NCBI GenBank assembly: GCA_023522315.1
Contig: JAHCSU010000290.1
Location: forward strand, 1 to 59,310
Length of the DNA stretch: 59,310 nucleotides
Direction of reading: 5' to 3'
Source of the DNA: Nostoc sp. CCCryo 231-06
GTDB lineage: Bacteria; Cyanobacteriota; Cyanobacteriia; Cyanobacteriales; Nostocaceae
Shown here: piece after piece, positions 1 to 9,497 of the stretch
How the letters are laid out: each line of letters opens with the position of its first letter
Position numbering within the stretch: the first letter of the stretch is position 1
The notes under the pieces: generated by a model
Told to the model about the DNA's origin: nothing
Database searches by the model: none
What the model saw: only the letters and a program-made list of their open reading frames with translations
Position numbers and translations under genes: made by a program

Positions 1-237
1 AGACATTGGAAATCTTCGTGTATTACACGATGAAGTGCGGAATGTGGGTTAGATAAGTGCTATCGAAAAGCCTTTTCATTTGGTGAATCTCGGATGAATA
101 TTACTGTTCTTCACTCTTGAGGTATAAAGTATGCCGAAAACGTCAAATTGAGGCGAATTTTTCTGCCAGAAAACAGCATTAAACTCAAGGTTGAGAACTG
201 AAGTTACTGAAAAAATTGATTTAGGTAGGTAAAAGTT
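1..237. other. Window edge and leader of the first RTX gene
   Basis: The first 52 bases are open in one plus frame and end with TAG after ...RVLHDEVRNVG. This could be the tail of a gene that starts outside the window, but a second frame is open to base 56, so I do not call a gene. The rest is an AT-rich leader before the ATG at 238. No clear promoter could be fixed by eye. Confidence 0.3.
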
Positions 238-2436
238 ATGGCAAATATCATTGGAACCAAGGGTAATGATACCCTAGTGGGCAGCGATTTAGCGGACACG
301 ATTAACGGTCTTGCAGGCAACGATACCATTACAGTTAGTCAGGGCAATAACCTACTCTCTGGTGGCGATGGAAGTGATGATCTATTTGCCTTTGGTGACT
401 ATAGCGCGGAGCGCTCAATTTCATTTGGCAATCCTATCTCTGGCAATAACACCCTCAACGGTGGCGCTGGTGACGATAACTTGAATGCTAGTTATTCAAC
501 AGGCAATAACACCCTCAACGGTGACGCTGGTGATGATAACTTGAATGCTAGTTATTCAACAGGTAATAATCTGCTCTCTGGTGGTGATGGAAATGATGGT
601 CTCTTAGTTTCTGGGTTATTCGCTTACAGTGGAAGTTTTGAGAGATATTATGGCTCTGGCAATAACACCCTCAACGGTGGCGCTGGTAATGATTACTTGG
701 ATGCTAGTTATACAACAGGCAATAACATTCTCAACGCTGGTACTGGTGATGATAACTTGTATATTGGCAATGCAGAAGGCAATAATCTGCTCTCTGGGGG
801 CGATGGCAATGACTCTTTCGATGTAGGCGTAGGCATCGAAGATGGATATACTCCCCCCTCTTCTTTAGTGACTCAAACAGTAGATGGGGGTAAAGGTGAT
901 GATTTGTTGTCCGTCGGTTACAGGGGTGCTACCGAAGGAATCACTTCGACATTCAATGCTATTACTAACATTGGATCAATTACGAGCGGCACGAATCGAG
1001 TTAATTACAAGAATATCGAACGATTAGATATCTTTGGTACAGACTACGATGACTTGATTGTGGGGAGCAATGGCAATGATGCACTCTCTGGTCTCGGTGG
1101 CAATGATACGATAGATGGGGGTAAGGGTGACGATTCGTTGTACGTCTATTACACGGATGCTACCAAAGGAATCACTTCGACATTCAATGCCACTACTAAC
1201 ATTGGCTCAATTACGGCGGGCACGGAGGGAGTTAATTACAAGAATATCGAACGATTAAATATCTTTGGTACAGACTACGATGACTTGATTGTGGGGAGCA
1301 ATGGCAATGATACGATAGATGGTCTCGGTGGCAATGATACGATAGATGGGGGTAAGGGTGACGATTTGTTGTCCGTCTATTACACGGATGCTACCAAAGG
1401 AATCACTTCGACATTCAATGCCACTACTAACATTGGCTCAATTACGGACGGTACGAATCGAGTTACTTACAAGAATATCGAACGATTAAATATCTCAGAT
1501 ACAGGCTACGATGACTTGATTATAGGGACTAATGGCAATGATACGATAGATAGGTTAGGTGATGGCAATGATACCATAGATGGGGGTAAGGGTGACGATT
1601 TGTTGTCCGTCTATTTAAGTAATACTAATGAAGGTGAAGGAATCACTTCGACATACAATGCCACTACTAACATTGGCTCAATTACGGCGGGCACGAATGG
1701 AGTTAGTTACAAGAATATCGAACGATTAAATATCTCAGATACAGGCTACGATGACAACATTGTGGGGAGCAATGGCAACGATACGCTCTCCACACGTGCT
1801 GGCAATGATACCATAGATGGGGGTAAGGGTGACGATGTGTTGTCCGTCAATTACAATGATTACAGTAGTAATAATGTTACTCCTGGAGAAATCATTTCGA
1901 CATTCAATGCCACTACTAACATTGGCTCAATTACGGACGGTACGAATCGAGTTAGTTACAAGAATATCGAACGATTAAATATCTCAGCTACACAGTACGA
2001 TGACTTGATTGTGGGGAACAATGGGAATGATACCCTCAAGGGTTATGTTGGCAATGATATCCTCTATGGTGGCAAAGGTAATGATACCCTCTATGGAGAA
2101 TATGGTACTGACACCTTTGCTTTCAATAGTTTCAATGAAGGTGTTGATAGTATTGATGACTTCAACTTTATCGACTATCAATCCAAAACGACTAATGAAC
2201 TGATTCAAGTATCGGCTACTGGCTTTGGTGGCGGGTTATCATCAGGTTCACTCTCAGCTAATCAGTTTACCATCGGTACATCTGCAACCACTAACACTCA
2301 GCGATTTATCTACAACAGCGCTACAGGTGGATTGTTCTTTGACCAAGATGGTAGTAAATCTGGGTTTACTCAGGTACAATTTGCACAATTATCTACTGGA
2401 TTGTCACTAACCGAAAACAATTTTGTGGTTGTTTAA
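238..2436 (+). CDS. RTX-type calcium-binding repeat protein, probably secreted
   Basis: A 732-residue acidic, glycine/asparagine/aspartate-rich protein full of RTX-like nonapeptides (GGxGNDxLx), which in known RTX proteins bind Ca2+ in a beta-roll after export. There is no N-terminal signal peptide, as expected for type I secretion. The N-terminal third carries [18 protein letters not shown] units. Residues about 215-600 hold five tandem units of about 77 residues (ITSTFNATTNIGSI...YKNIERLNI...YDDLIVGSNGNDT). The last 120 residues form the DF...ATGFGG...FIYNSATGGLFFDQDG C-terminal domain common in cyanobacterial calcium-binding proteins. No type I secretion genes lie next to it. The exact role is unknown; adhesion, S-layer or matrix functions are all possible. 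Confidence 0.85.
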   Translation: MANIIGTKGNDTLVGSDLADTINGLAGNDTITVSQGNNLLSGGDGSDDLFAFGDYSAERSISFGNPISGNNTLNGGAGDDNLNASYSTGNNTLNGDAGDDNLNASYSTGNNLLSGGDGNDGLLVSGLFAYSGSFERYYGSGNNTLNGGAGNDYLDASYTTGNNILNAGTGDDNLYIGNAEGNNLLSGGDGNDSFDVGVGIEDGYTPPSSLVTQTVDGGKGDDLLSVGYRGATEGITSTFNAITNIGSITSGTNRVNYKNIERLDIFGTDYDDLIVGSNGNDALSGLGGNDTIDGGKGDDSLYVYYTDATKGITSTFNATTNIGSITAGTEGVNYKNIERLNIFGTDYDDLIVGSNGNDTIDGLGGNDTIDGGKGDDLLSVYYTDATKGITSTFNATTNIGSITDGTNRVTYKNIERLNISDTGYDDLIIGTNGNDTIDRLGDGNDTIDGGKGDDLLSVYLSNTNEGEGITSTYNATTNIGSITAGTNGVSYKNIERLNISDTGYDDNIVGSNGNDTLSTRAGNDTIDGGKGDDVLSVNYNDYSSNNVTPGEIISTFNATTNIGSITDGTNRVSYKNIERLNISATQYDDLIVGNNGNDTLKGYVGNDILYGGKGNDTLYGEYGTDTFAFNSFNEGVDSIDDFNFIDYQSKTTNELIQVSATGFGGGLSSGSLSANQFTIGTSATTNTQRFIYNSATGGLFFDQDGSKSGFTQVQFAQLSTGLSLTENNFVVV

Positions 2437-2693
2437 TCTTTATTAGCGCTTTGCTATCCAAGCGGTATGGTTTGCGAGGTGCTATTTTTAGCATCTCGCA
2501 TTCGATTACTCAATGCAAGTCATTTTGGTAAGCGATCGCAATTCTTGTACAGATCAGGACTTACGCAGAGGACAGGTTTGACGGAACAACTAAGCTGTTC
2601 CACATTTAAATTGCATAAGCTGGGCGGGCTTTTCGACCCACCCCACAAGAGTTATGTTTAATTACGCCTACCTACTTATTTTTTGGATCTTCC
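2437..2693. other. Spacer with a single repeat end
   Basis: A short spacer between two convergent genes. It holds one HIP1 site and, at about 2558-2567, the decamer gacttacgca, which is also the terminal repeat of the small element at 3721-3807. No gene is supported. Confidence 0.4.
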
Positions 2694-3674
<981 letters not shown>

Positions 3675-4444
3675 TGAAAATTTCCCAGCTATTAAGCCTT
3701 ATGTGAACATCAGTATTTACGACTTACGCAAAAACCCTCTCAAACTCTCATTCCTCCGTGACCTCTGCGTTCTCTGTGGTTCGTTTTCCATTCCCTGTGC
3801 GTAAGTCCTAAGTATTAAAACATATTCAGATTAAAAATAGTTTGTGCTTTCATGTATAGCGAGAATAAAAAAATCCCTAAAAATAAATCCAAGAGCCTTG
3901 GGGGCACACCTGTAGGTAATCTGGTAAAAGCAATATCTCCGCAAATGCAAGATTGCCAAAACCGTAATTGGCAATGATGTGAATCAGCGTAGAATGATTC
4001 CTGTACTTTTAACAACATATTACCTAAATTACAGGAATCCGTCTTAGCTCTTTAGTAGTATTTTGAGCAATTTATCTACTGTTTTCGATGTTCAAAGGGA
4101 TGTGGGTGGTTTAGGCGATCGCTTGCACAAAAGCGATTAAGCTTGTGGAGTAGTTCAAACTTAGACACACCTGAGTATTTTCGGAAATACTATTTTTGAT
4201 TTTCAATTAAAGCATTAGCCTTTAAAAGCTTTTTACCCAAATTAAATTACTCATTACGGTACAATACCATCTATCTGTAGAATGAAGCATATCATCAAGA
4301 ATGCAGCGTATCCTCTAATGTAATTCAATAAAAACTTATCTGCTTACAAACAAAACTACTCAGTAGAATTTAGGTCTGACTTTTTACCAATTCAATCAAG
4401 ATGCAATCAGTATCTTATGTTCCCTATTCTACCAGCGAACCCAA
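3675..4444. other. 770-base spacer
   Basis: No convincing gene. It contains the small inverted-repeat element at 3721-3807. A further inverted pair gattcctgta/tacaggaatc lies at about 3990-4035, and there is a HIP1-like site near 4118. The rest is AT-rich. It may carry the promoter of the membrane protein at 4445. Confidence 0.5.
3721..3807. repeat. 87-bp element with 10-bp terminal inverted repeats
   Basis: It begins gacttacgca and ends tgcgtaagtc, a perfect 10-bp inverted repeat. The inside is C/T-rich and non-coding. The same end sequence occurs once more near 2558. This fits a MITE-like or repetitive palindromic element, but no transposase is linked to it here. Confidence 0.6.
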
Positions 4445-5230
4445 ATGGCTAATAAAGAGCTAGAAACGCTCAAAAAACTAGCTTTTAACCAATCTGAGCG
4501 CAGATCAGAACAGCCGTTGTCACCACCAGGCTCTAACGCTAGCTTACCCAAAGAAAAGCCTAAGCGAAATATGAACTGGTGGTTTCTAAAGATAGCGTCT
4601 ATTACAGGATTATTGTATTTACTCTTTATCGTACTTACTCCTAACCCAGCTCCTCAAGAAAACCGTAGAATTGGAAATACGGAAGTTATTATATTTAGTT
4701 TGATTTTGCTGTTTAATTCAGGTTTGCTAGATAACATAGATGATATCTCAATTTCAGGTACGGGAATTGCGCTAAAGAGACTCAAGCAAGAAGTTAGGGA
4801 TGATATCAATAAGTTACAAGATGAGCAAATCGACGAACTGAATAGACAACAGAAGCGGATTGACTTACTTCAGGAGCAACAATCAGCAACATTGCAATTT
4901 TTAGTTAGATATCTGATTGATGGCAATGAACTTAAGCATCTGATTAAGCTTAATTCACCAGAAGAATTTAACTTTAAATTTGACGATGATTTAGGAATGG
5001 AACTGAAGCATCTTCGAGCTATGGGATTTATTAATAATTTTGTCGGCAAAGGAATTGAAAAAGTTCAACAAGATGGAGAAGGAGATTTAAAAAACTATTT
5101 TCACATTACAGAAGAAGGTAAATCGTATTTAGCTTTGAGAAAAACTTTAGGAATCAATGAAATTCCTGGACTGGGTGAAGATGGACGATGGCATCGAGAC
5201 ATAAGGGATTCAGCAAAAATATTGAACTAG
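4445..5230 (+). CDS. Membrane protein with coiled coil and winged-helix-like C-terminus
   Basis: I do not recognise this 261-residue protein. After a polar 43-residue start come two hydrophobic segments, about 46-66 (WWFLKIASITGLLYLLFIVL) and 76-95. Then there is an acidic coiled coil (about 115-150, EVRDDINKLQDEQIDELNRQ). The C-terminal part, MELKHLRAMGFINNF...FHITEEGKSYLALRK, has the helix-helix-beta-hairpin look of a winged-helix domain. The order suggests a membrane-anchored sensor or adaptor with a cytoplasmic winged helix. It stands alone, and no function should be assigned. Confidence 0.75.
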   Translation: MANKELETLKKLAFNQSERRSEQPLSPPGSNASLPKEKPKRNMNWWFLKIASITGLLYLLFIVLTPNPAPQENRRIGNTEVIIFSLILLFNSGLLDNIDDISISGTGIALKRLKQEVRDDINKLQDEQIDELNRQQKRIDLLQEQQSATLQFLVRYLIDGNELKHLIKLNSPEEFNFKFDDDLGMELKHLRAMGFINNFVGKGIEKVQQDGEGDLKNYFHITEEGKSYLALRKTLGINEIPGLGEDGRWHRDIRDSAKILN

Positions 5231-5258
5231 AGAACTCTTAAAAAATAGCAAATTAAAT

Positions 5259-5363
5259 ATTGCGGTTCTCGTTTATGTGAGGTACATCGGTAAGGACATG
5301 GCAGTGCTGTGCCCTACGCCTGACGATATAATGTTGTACCGCATCTGAATGGGAACCGCTATA
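5259..5363. repeat. 105-bp inverted-repeat element (agcggttc family, copy 1)
   Basis: The ends tgcggttctcgttta and its inverse aatgggaaccgctata form an imperfect terminal inverted repeat. The inside holds ggcagtgctgtgccctac-type sequence. Related copies lie at 35863-35959 and 40764-41056. The element is non-coding and just downstream of the membrane-protein gene. Confidence 0.65.
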
Positions 5364-5439
5364 TCTGCCTTAAAATGGCGTTGTTGCACAAATGGGGAAA
5401 AATGGTAAGAGGAAGTAATTGAACAGTAGCGCTTCATAA

Positions 5440-5853
5440 TTACCAATTACAAGAACCAACCAAGCTAGCCACTATCTCTACTAGTTCTTCAGGATCAATC
5501 GGTTTAGATACATGAGTGTTAAAGCCACCTTCCAACGCACGGATACGATCCTCACTATTAGCAAAGGCTGTTAAAGCAATAGCCGGGACTCGTCCACCAT
5601 TCTTTGGTTGGAGCGCACGAATTTTACGGATGAGAGTATAGCCATCCTCCCCAGGTAATCCGATATCAGAAATTAAAACATCGGGTTGCAATTCAGATAA
5701 TACTTTTCGTGCCGCATCTGCTGATATCACTGCTATAACTTTTGCTCCATCCATTTCCAACACAGTAGTGATGAAGAAGCGGGTATCATCATCATCCTCA
5801 ACTACCAAAATGTCTAAACCAGCAAGAGTTCCAGAAGGTTCCATAAATGACAT
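5440..5853 (-). CDS. Single-domain response regulator (CheY-like)
   Basis: A 137-residue stand-alone receiver domain. The acidic pocket is E19-D20-D21 in LVVEDDDDTRFF. The phosphoacceptor is D63 in LISDIGLPGEDGY. The switch residues are T95 (ALTAF) and K117 (SKPID). There is no output domain, so it should act by protein contact, for example in a phosphorelay with a hybrid kinase encoded elsewhere. The start could be Met1 or Met4. No kinase is adjacent. Confidence 0.9.
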   Translation of the reverse strand: MSFMEPSGTLAGLDILVVEDDDDTRFFITTVLEMDGAKVIAVISADAARKVLSELQPDVLISDIGLPGEDGYTLIRKIRALQPKNGGRVPAIALTAFANSEDRIRALEGGFNTHVSKPIDPEELVEIVASLVGSCNW

Positions 5854-6661
5854 TTTATTCTAACTTTCTGTGACTTTTACCTGCTAATGATAAAATCAAG
5901 GCTTGAGAAACCCTCAAAATGACCTTTTTCAGATGCCGTGAAAAGTCAGAACTATATAATCAACGGTAAAACAAACAGAAAACGGCTTCTAATCAATTTT
6001 AACAATTTATTTGTATCTAAATGCACATCTAATTTAGAAACAAAAATCCTCTAAATGGTAGGTATAATTTATTTTTTTATTTTTATTTTGGAAGCAATGC
6101 TAGAAAAAAAGTTATTTTTATCCTGCTCTTTGTAATTATAATAATGAATTTGGTGTAAAAAAATATTGAGTCGTAAATAAAATTGATTCCTGGCTTTACC
6201 CATGAATCAATAAGGCTTTTGTCCAATATGGTTGGGCGATTGACTGCGGTATTGGCTAGAGGGCGCAATTACAATGCGATCGCTCTCTAACTCCAAAACG
6301 CAAATAATGCTTCATTATCGAAGAAAGCTGCAAGTTCTATGTAGTTTTTATGTCATTTCTAGCCAGTTGTAGAGCGGGAACTGAACTCTTTTGAGTACTG
6401 TATCAATCATGTAGAGCCGTTCAACAGCACTCACACAACAACTGGCATAGAGCGGGAGAAGTGACGCAGGGTTAAAGCTGTGTTTCAAAGCACAACTTAT
6501 TCACTGTCTAACGCTGTTGATATCTCTATTGAAGCTCCAACAGCAAAACATCAGTTGCCAATTTGCCGAAATCTATGACAAGTCTTGTCTACCATCAAGC
6601 TCATTGAAACTTTCATTCCCGCTCTTAGTTAAGTTTTTATTCAGTGTGGTTTACTTTTCTT
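5854..6661. other. 808-base AT-rich spacer
   Basis: No gene is supported; the short frames here have poor composition and no family resemblance. At 6360-6445 there is an inverted pair gccagttgt/acaactggc, each arm near an agagcggga motif, which looks like another small repeat element. HIP1 occurs near 6278. Confidence 0.45.
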
Positions 6662-6823
6662 TTAGGTTTTTTGCTCTTCATCTTCAGCCGGAAGAGAACG
6701 AATTAATTCCCGAATTACATCGGTTGCTGGCCTGCCAGTGCTTGAGCAATATTTTTCTAACTTCTGAGCCTCACCTGATGTGAGATTGATTGTAAGTCGT
6801 TTCACAGCCCATTTCTTATTCAT
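6662..6823 (-). CDS. Small ribbon-helix-helix (CopG-like) protein
   Basis: A 53-residue protein starting MNKKWAVKRLTINL. The pattern is a basic beta strand followed by two helices (GEAQKLEKYCSSTGRPATDVIRELIRSLP), as expected for a ribbon-helix-helix DNA-binding protein of the CopG/MetJ type. These are often antitoxins or plasmid repressors. A GTG start at 6871 would add 16 residues that look unlike the family. I see no toxin partner on either side, so it may be an orphan. Confidence 0.6.
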   Translation of the reverse strand: MNKKWAVKRLTINLTSGEAQKLEKYCSSTGRPATDVIRELIRSLPAEDEEQKT

Positions 6824-6871
6824 AATATTAGACAAATTCGATTTTTCAGCTACTTCTCTAATATCAATCAC

Positions 6872-7368
6872 TTAATCTGTTACTACATGGGTATTATCAA
6901 TGAATTTTAATTCAAGAAATGATGAAGCAAACTAATATCTTTTTCCAAAAAATAGTCAATATGTAAAGTAGATTTTAGAATGTAAAGTTTAACTCCCTTA
7001 AAAGTAATAACTATAAAGTCAGTATAAAGAGAGTAAAAAATAACTTTATTTAGACTAAGTATTTTGCTCAAGTATACGCTAGTCCAAGCTACACTACCAC
7101 ATTGGAGGTATTAGGGCAATTGAGGAAGCGATCGCGTTGGAGGAGGTAGGATTGCTATATTTTGGCAGATTTCGTATGAGTATGCCTCTCAACATAGTCA
7201 TATAGGAATATGCTTTACCGCTCTAATCTCAGCAATTAGAGAGTTTTAAAGAGAGTTTTGAATGTTTTAATATAATTAATGGATTTGCAATTAGATGCAA
7301 ACCTATTCTCACGAGAGGACTCATTCGTTTTTGTAAGTTAATTATTTGTAGCTAAGTAGCAATTAAAA
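6872..7368. other. 497-base spacer
   Basis: No gene is seen. It is AT-rich with one HIP1-like site near 7130. It separates the CopG-like gene and the divergent small membrane protein and should hold both promoters. Confidence 0.4.
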
Positions 7369-7644
7369 ATGACGCAAAATACATTGGTTGATAAAACCTT
7401 CCGCGACAACGAAGGCAACATTGTTATAGCTCAGATGCCAAATTTACCGCTTATAGTCTGGATAGTAACTAGTTTACTAACTCTTATTTTTACAAGTGGT
7501 AAAATTAATACAGTGTTAGACGTACTGGCAAATGGCTCCTTGTTTACTTGGGCGTGGCTGGAATTATTTCAAGGCGTTAATTATTTTCGGAGAGCGCTAG
7601 GTCTTGCCGTATTTATTGGGATTATCGCTTTCAATATTCAGTAG
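7369..7644 (+). CDS. Small membrane protein, unknown function
   Basis: A 91-residue protein that I do not recognise. After a polar 25-residue head there are two or three hydrophobic segments (about 27-46 LPLIVWIVTSLLTLIF, 56-68 and 75-90). No cysteines, histidine pairs or charged pore motifs stand out. It ends in a spacer with no coupled gene. The ATG and the hydrophobic pattern make it credible, though only as a hypothetical. Confidence 0.6.
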   Translation: MTQNTLVDKTFRDNEGNIVIAQMPNLPLIVWIVTSLLTLIFTSGKINTVLDVLANGSLFTWAWLELFQGVNYFRRALGLAVFIGIIAFNIQ

Positions 7645-7804
7645 GGATTAAGTAGGGATTAAGACTAAATAATTAAGCAAAATTATTTAGATATCTTTGG
7701 CGATAACTTCCATACTTGATTCGCATTAAGGGAAAGCGGCAGATAACACCGAAACGCAGCCAAAGTTTGTCGATTTTTCTGGTGCATAGGTTTGCTATGC
7801 TTGG

Positions 7805-7836
7805 GCTTCTGAGGAAGTTGCAACATCCTCAGAAGC
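7805..7836. repeat. Perfect 11-bp hairpin
   Basis: The arms gcttctgagga and tcctcagaagc flank a 10-base loop. No T-run follows on either strand, so I do not call it a terminator. It may be a repetitive palindrome or an RNA processing site. Confidence 0.5.
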
Positions 7837-8043
7837 TAACGGCTATATATATCAATATTGTTATATTAAGGTAACCGAGGAAACGAGACGCGCGGGCTAT
7901 ATGACGTTTCTCCTTAATTGAAAAATCTAACTTTGTTAAAGGAAACGGAATCTTCAAGAGTACCGTGACGCTTACAAAGGTACTGCTGGATAGATTTATT
8001 GGTAAGCTGAGATTGTAGTGATCTTTAACAAGAGACATCAATT

Positions 8044-8074
8044 GCGACGCCGAATAGCCCGTCGTAGACATCGC
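8044..8074 (-). repeat. Dispersed repeat, gcgatgtctacgacgggc family (variant)
   Basis: The inverse strand reads gcgatgtctacgacgggc followed by tattcggcgtcgc. It is the same variant type as 18379-18409 and is related to 15318-15346, 25787-25814 and 48045-48073. Confidence 0.7.
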
Positions 8075-8116
8075 TACTTGAGCAGTTCAGCAGGCAGAAT
8101 ATAGCATAGGGCGACA

Positions 8117-8917
8117 ATGCAAAAACTCCTTTTTAATGACAGAGATAGATTTAGAGCGCAGGCCCTATTCCTTGGTAAAAATATTAACTTACAGAACTTG
8201 GAGAATTACGTTTGCTTGGCAACTATGCCAGTAATAGTTTCAGGCGGTGAACACGGCTGTGCGGTACTGCTGAATTATGGTGCAGTTGTCCTGTTTAACC
8301 TTGAGCCTGTGGAAAAGGTAGCCTTCTTGACCAAACTATCCTCTCAAGTTAGTGGCTCTTTTGCCAACCCAGAAACAGAAGAGGTGGAAATTCATCTCAA
8401 CGTAGCAGAGAGTGAGCGAGTTAAGGAAGGAAAAATTTTCCTGCATGAATTTAGTGTAGAACGCTTGCAGATAGTGGCTGATATTCTCGCCAAGAGTGTT
8501 GTGCTGTCTCACTATGAAACCAGCCTAGCGGCTGTATTTGATCAAATAGAACCCTTTGCAGCTAGTCTCCAGCGTGAAAACAGGAGTAGACGCCAGAGCC
8601 GGGAATTACTGCGTCAACTTGGAACTACCCTATTAGTTCAACATAAGATTGTCGGTCAAGTAGAGATTATCGATAAGCCGGAGTTACTCTGGGAATCCCC
8701 ACAGCTAGAAAACTTATATCTGCGCTTGGAGGATGAATACGAAATCCGTGAGCGTCACCATGCCCTAGAACGCAAACTAGATTTAATTTCCCAAACTGCA
8801 CAAACGGTGCTGGAGTTCATGCAGCATAGCAGTAGCCAGCGAGTAGAGTGGTATGTGGTGATTCTGATTGTAGTAGAGATTCTTTTGTCACTATACGACA
8901 TCATTTTCAAAGGCTAA
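8117..8917 (+). CDS. RMD1/YagE (DUF155) family membrane protein
   Basis: A 266-residue protein matching the DUF155/RMD1 family in layout: a soluble N-terminal region with SGGEHGCAVLLNYGAVVLFNL, a long helical part, the family-typical EIRERHHALERKLDLISQTAQ segment, and a single C-terminal membrane helix (about 245-263, WYVVILIVVEILLSLYDIIF). Eukaryotic relatives (RMD1, RMND1) act in mitochondria and yeast sporulation; the bacterial role is unknown. It is probably a tail-anchored cytoplasmic protein. It has no clear operon partner. Confidence 0.85.
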   Translation: MQKLLFNDRDRFRAQALFLGKNINLQNLENYVCLATMPVIVSGGEHGCAVLLNYGAVVLFNLEPVEKVAFLTKLSSQVSGSFANPETEEVEIHLNVAESERVKEGKIFLHEFSVERLQIVADILAKSVVLSHYETSLAAVFDQIEPFAASLQRENRSRRQSRELLRQLGTTLLVQHKIVGQVEIIDKPELLWESPQLENLYLRLEDEYEIRERHHALERKLDLISQTAQTVLEFMQHSSSQRVEWYVVILIVVEILLSLYDIIFKG

Positions 8918-9098
8918 CGCTAAATTTGGAGAGCGTAAACCTATTGGACTAACTGAAAACTGCTATATTCTATCAGACGATTTATAATCATCTGGGCTAG
9001 GTGCAAAATGTTAATTAAAAACATTCTTCCCTACGAACGTGATAGAAAATACTTGTATGATTTATGATTTTTGACTCATAGTGTAAGGATTACAGATA

Positions 9099-9437
9099 AT
9101 GCACGTTCTCAAAAGATCCATCAAACCAGCCACTTATATATCGTTCCTCCACATTTACCAAACTACTTGGGGGACTGCTGGTGATATTTGTTTAATCCGT
9201 GAATCTGTAGCTAATGAAAGTACAGCAAAGTTTATCGGTCACAAAATCCAACTAGCAATTCCAAGAGGGTTGGAGCGCGATCGCATCGCCAACTGTCCGA
9301 TAATCAAAGTTGCAGGTAATGTCGGTGACGGACATCCTAAAGAGCATCCGTTGGAATGGGAGACTTATGAAGGTGTAAATACAGAAATAGCTCTAGCGGC
9401 TCTCAAACCTTGGGGCTTCAAGTTAATTGAGCTTTAA
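9099..9437 (+). CDS. Hypothetical protein, 112 residues
   Basis: I do not recognise this protein. It starts at ATG with an aagga motif about 10 bases upstream. It has no membrane segment. The middle (IGHKIQLAIPRGLERDRIANCPIIKVAGNVGDGHPKEHP in outline) is rich in His, Gly and Pro. It ends 60 bases before the HEAT-NACHT gene on the same strand, so they may be co-transcribed, which is the only hint to its role. A true coding sequence is likely but not certain. Confidence 0.5.
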   Translation: MHVLKRSIKPATYISFLHIYQTTWGTAGDICLIRESVANESTAKFIGHKIQLAIPRGLERDRIANCPIIKVAGNVGDGHPKEHPLEWETYEGVNTEIALAALKPWGFKLIEL

Positions 9438-9497
9438 TGTAGCGAGTTGATTCAGTTCAACTGCCAGGACGTAGCCCATTACCAATTGGCTTCAACC

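Larger units (their letters stand above)
7645..8116. other. 472-base spacer with hairpin and 31-bp repeat
   Basis: It has no gene. A perfect hairpin lies at 7805-7836, and a copy of the gcgatgtctacgacgggc repeat family (inverse orientation) lies at 8044-8074, just ahead of the RMD1-family gene. Confidence 0.5.

Noticed and set aside
3815..4018. A 67-codon open frame on the minus strand
   Set aside because: Cysteine-rich random composition, overlapping an inverted repeat, with no ribosome site.
6517..6783. An 88-codon plus-strand open frame overlapping the CopG-like gene
   Set aside because: Its second half is the antisense of the ribbon-helix-helix gene, and its first half has no protein-like pattern.
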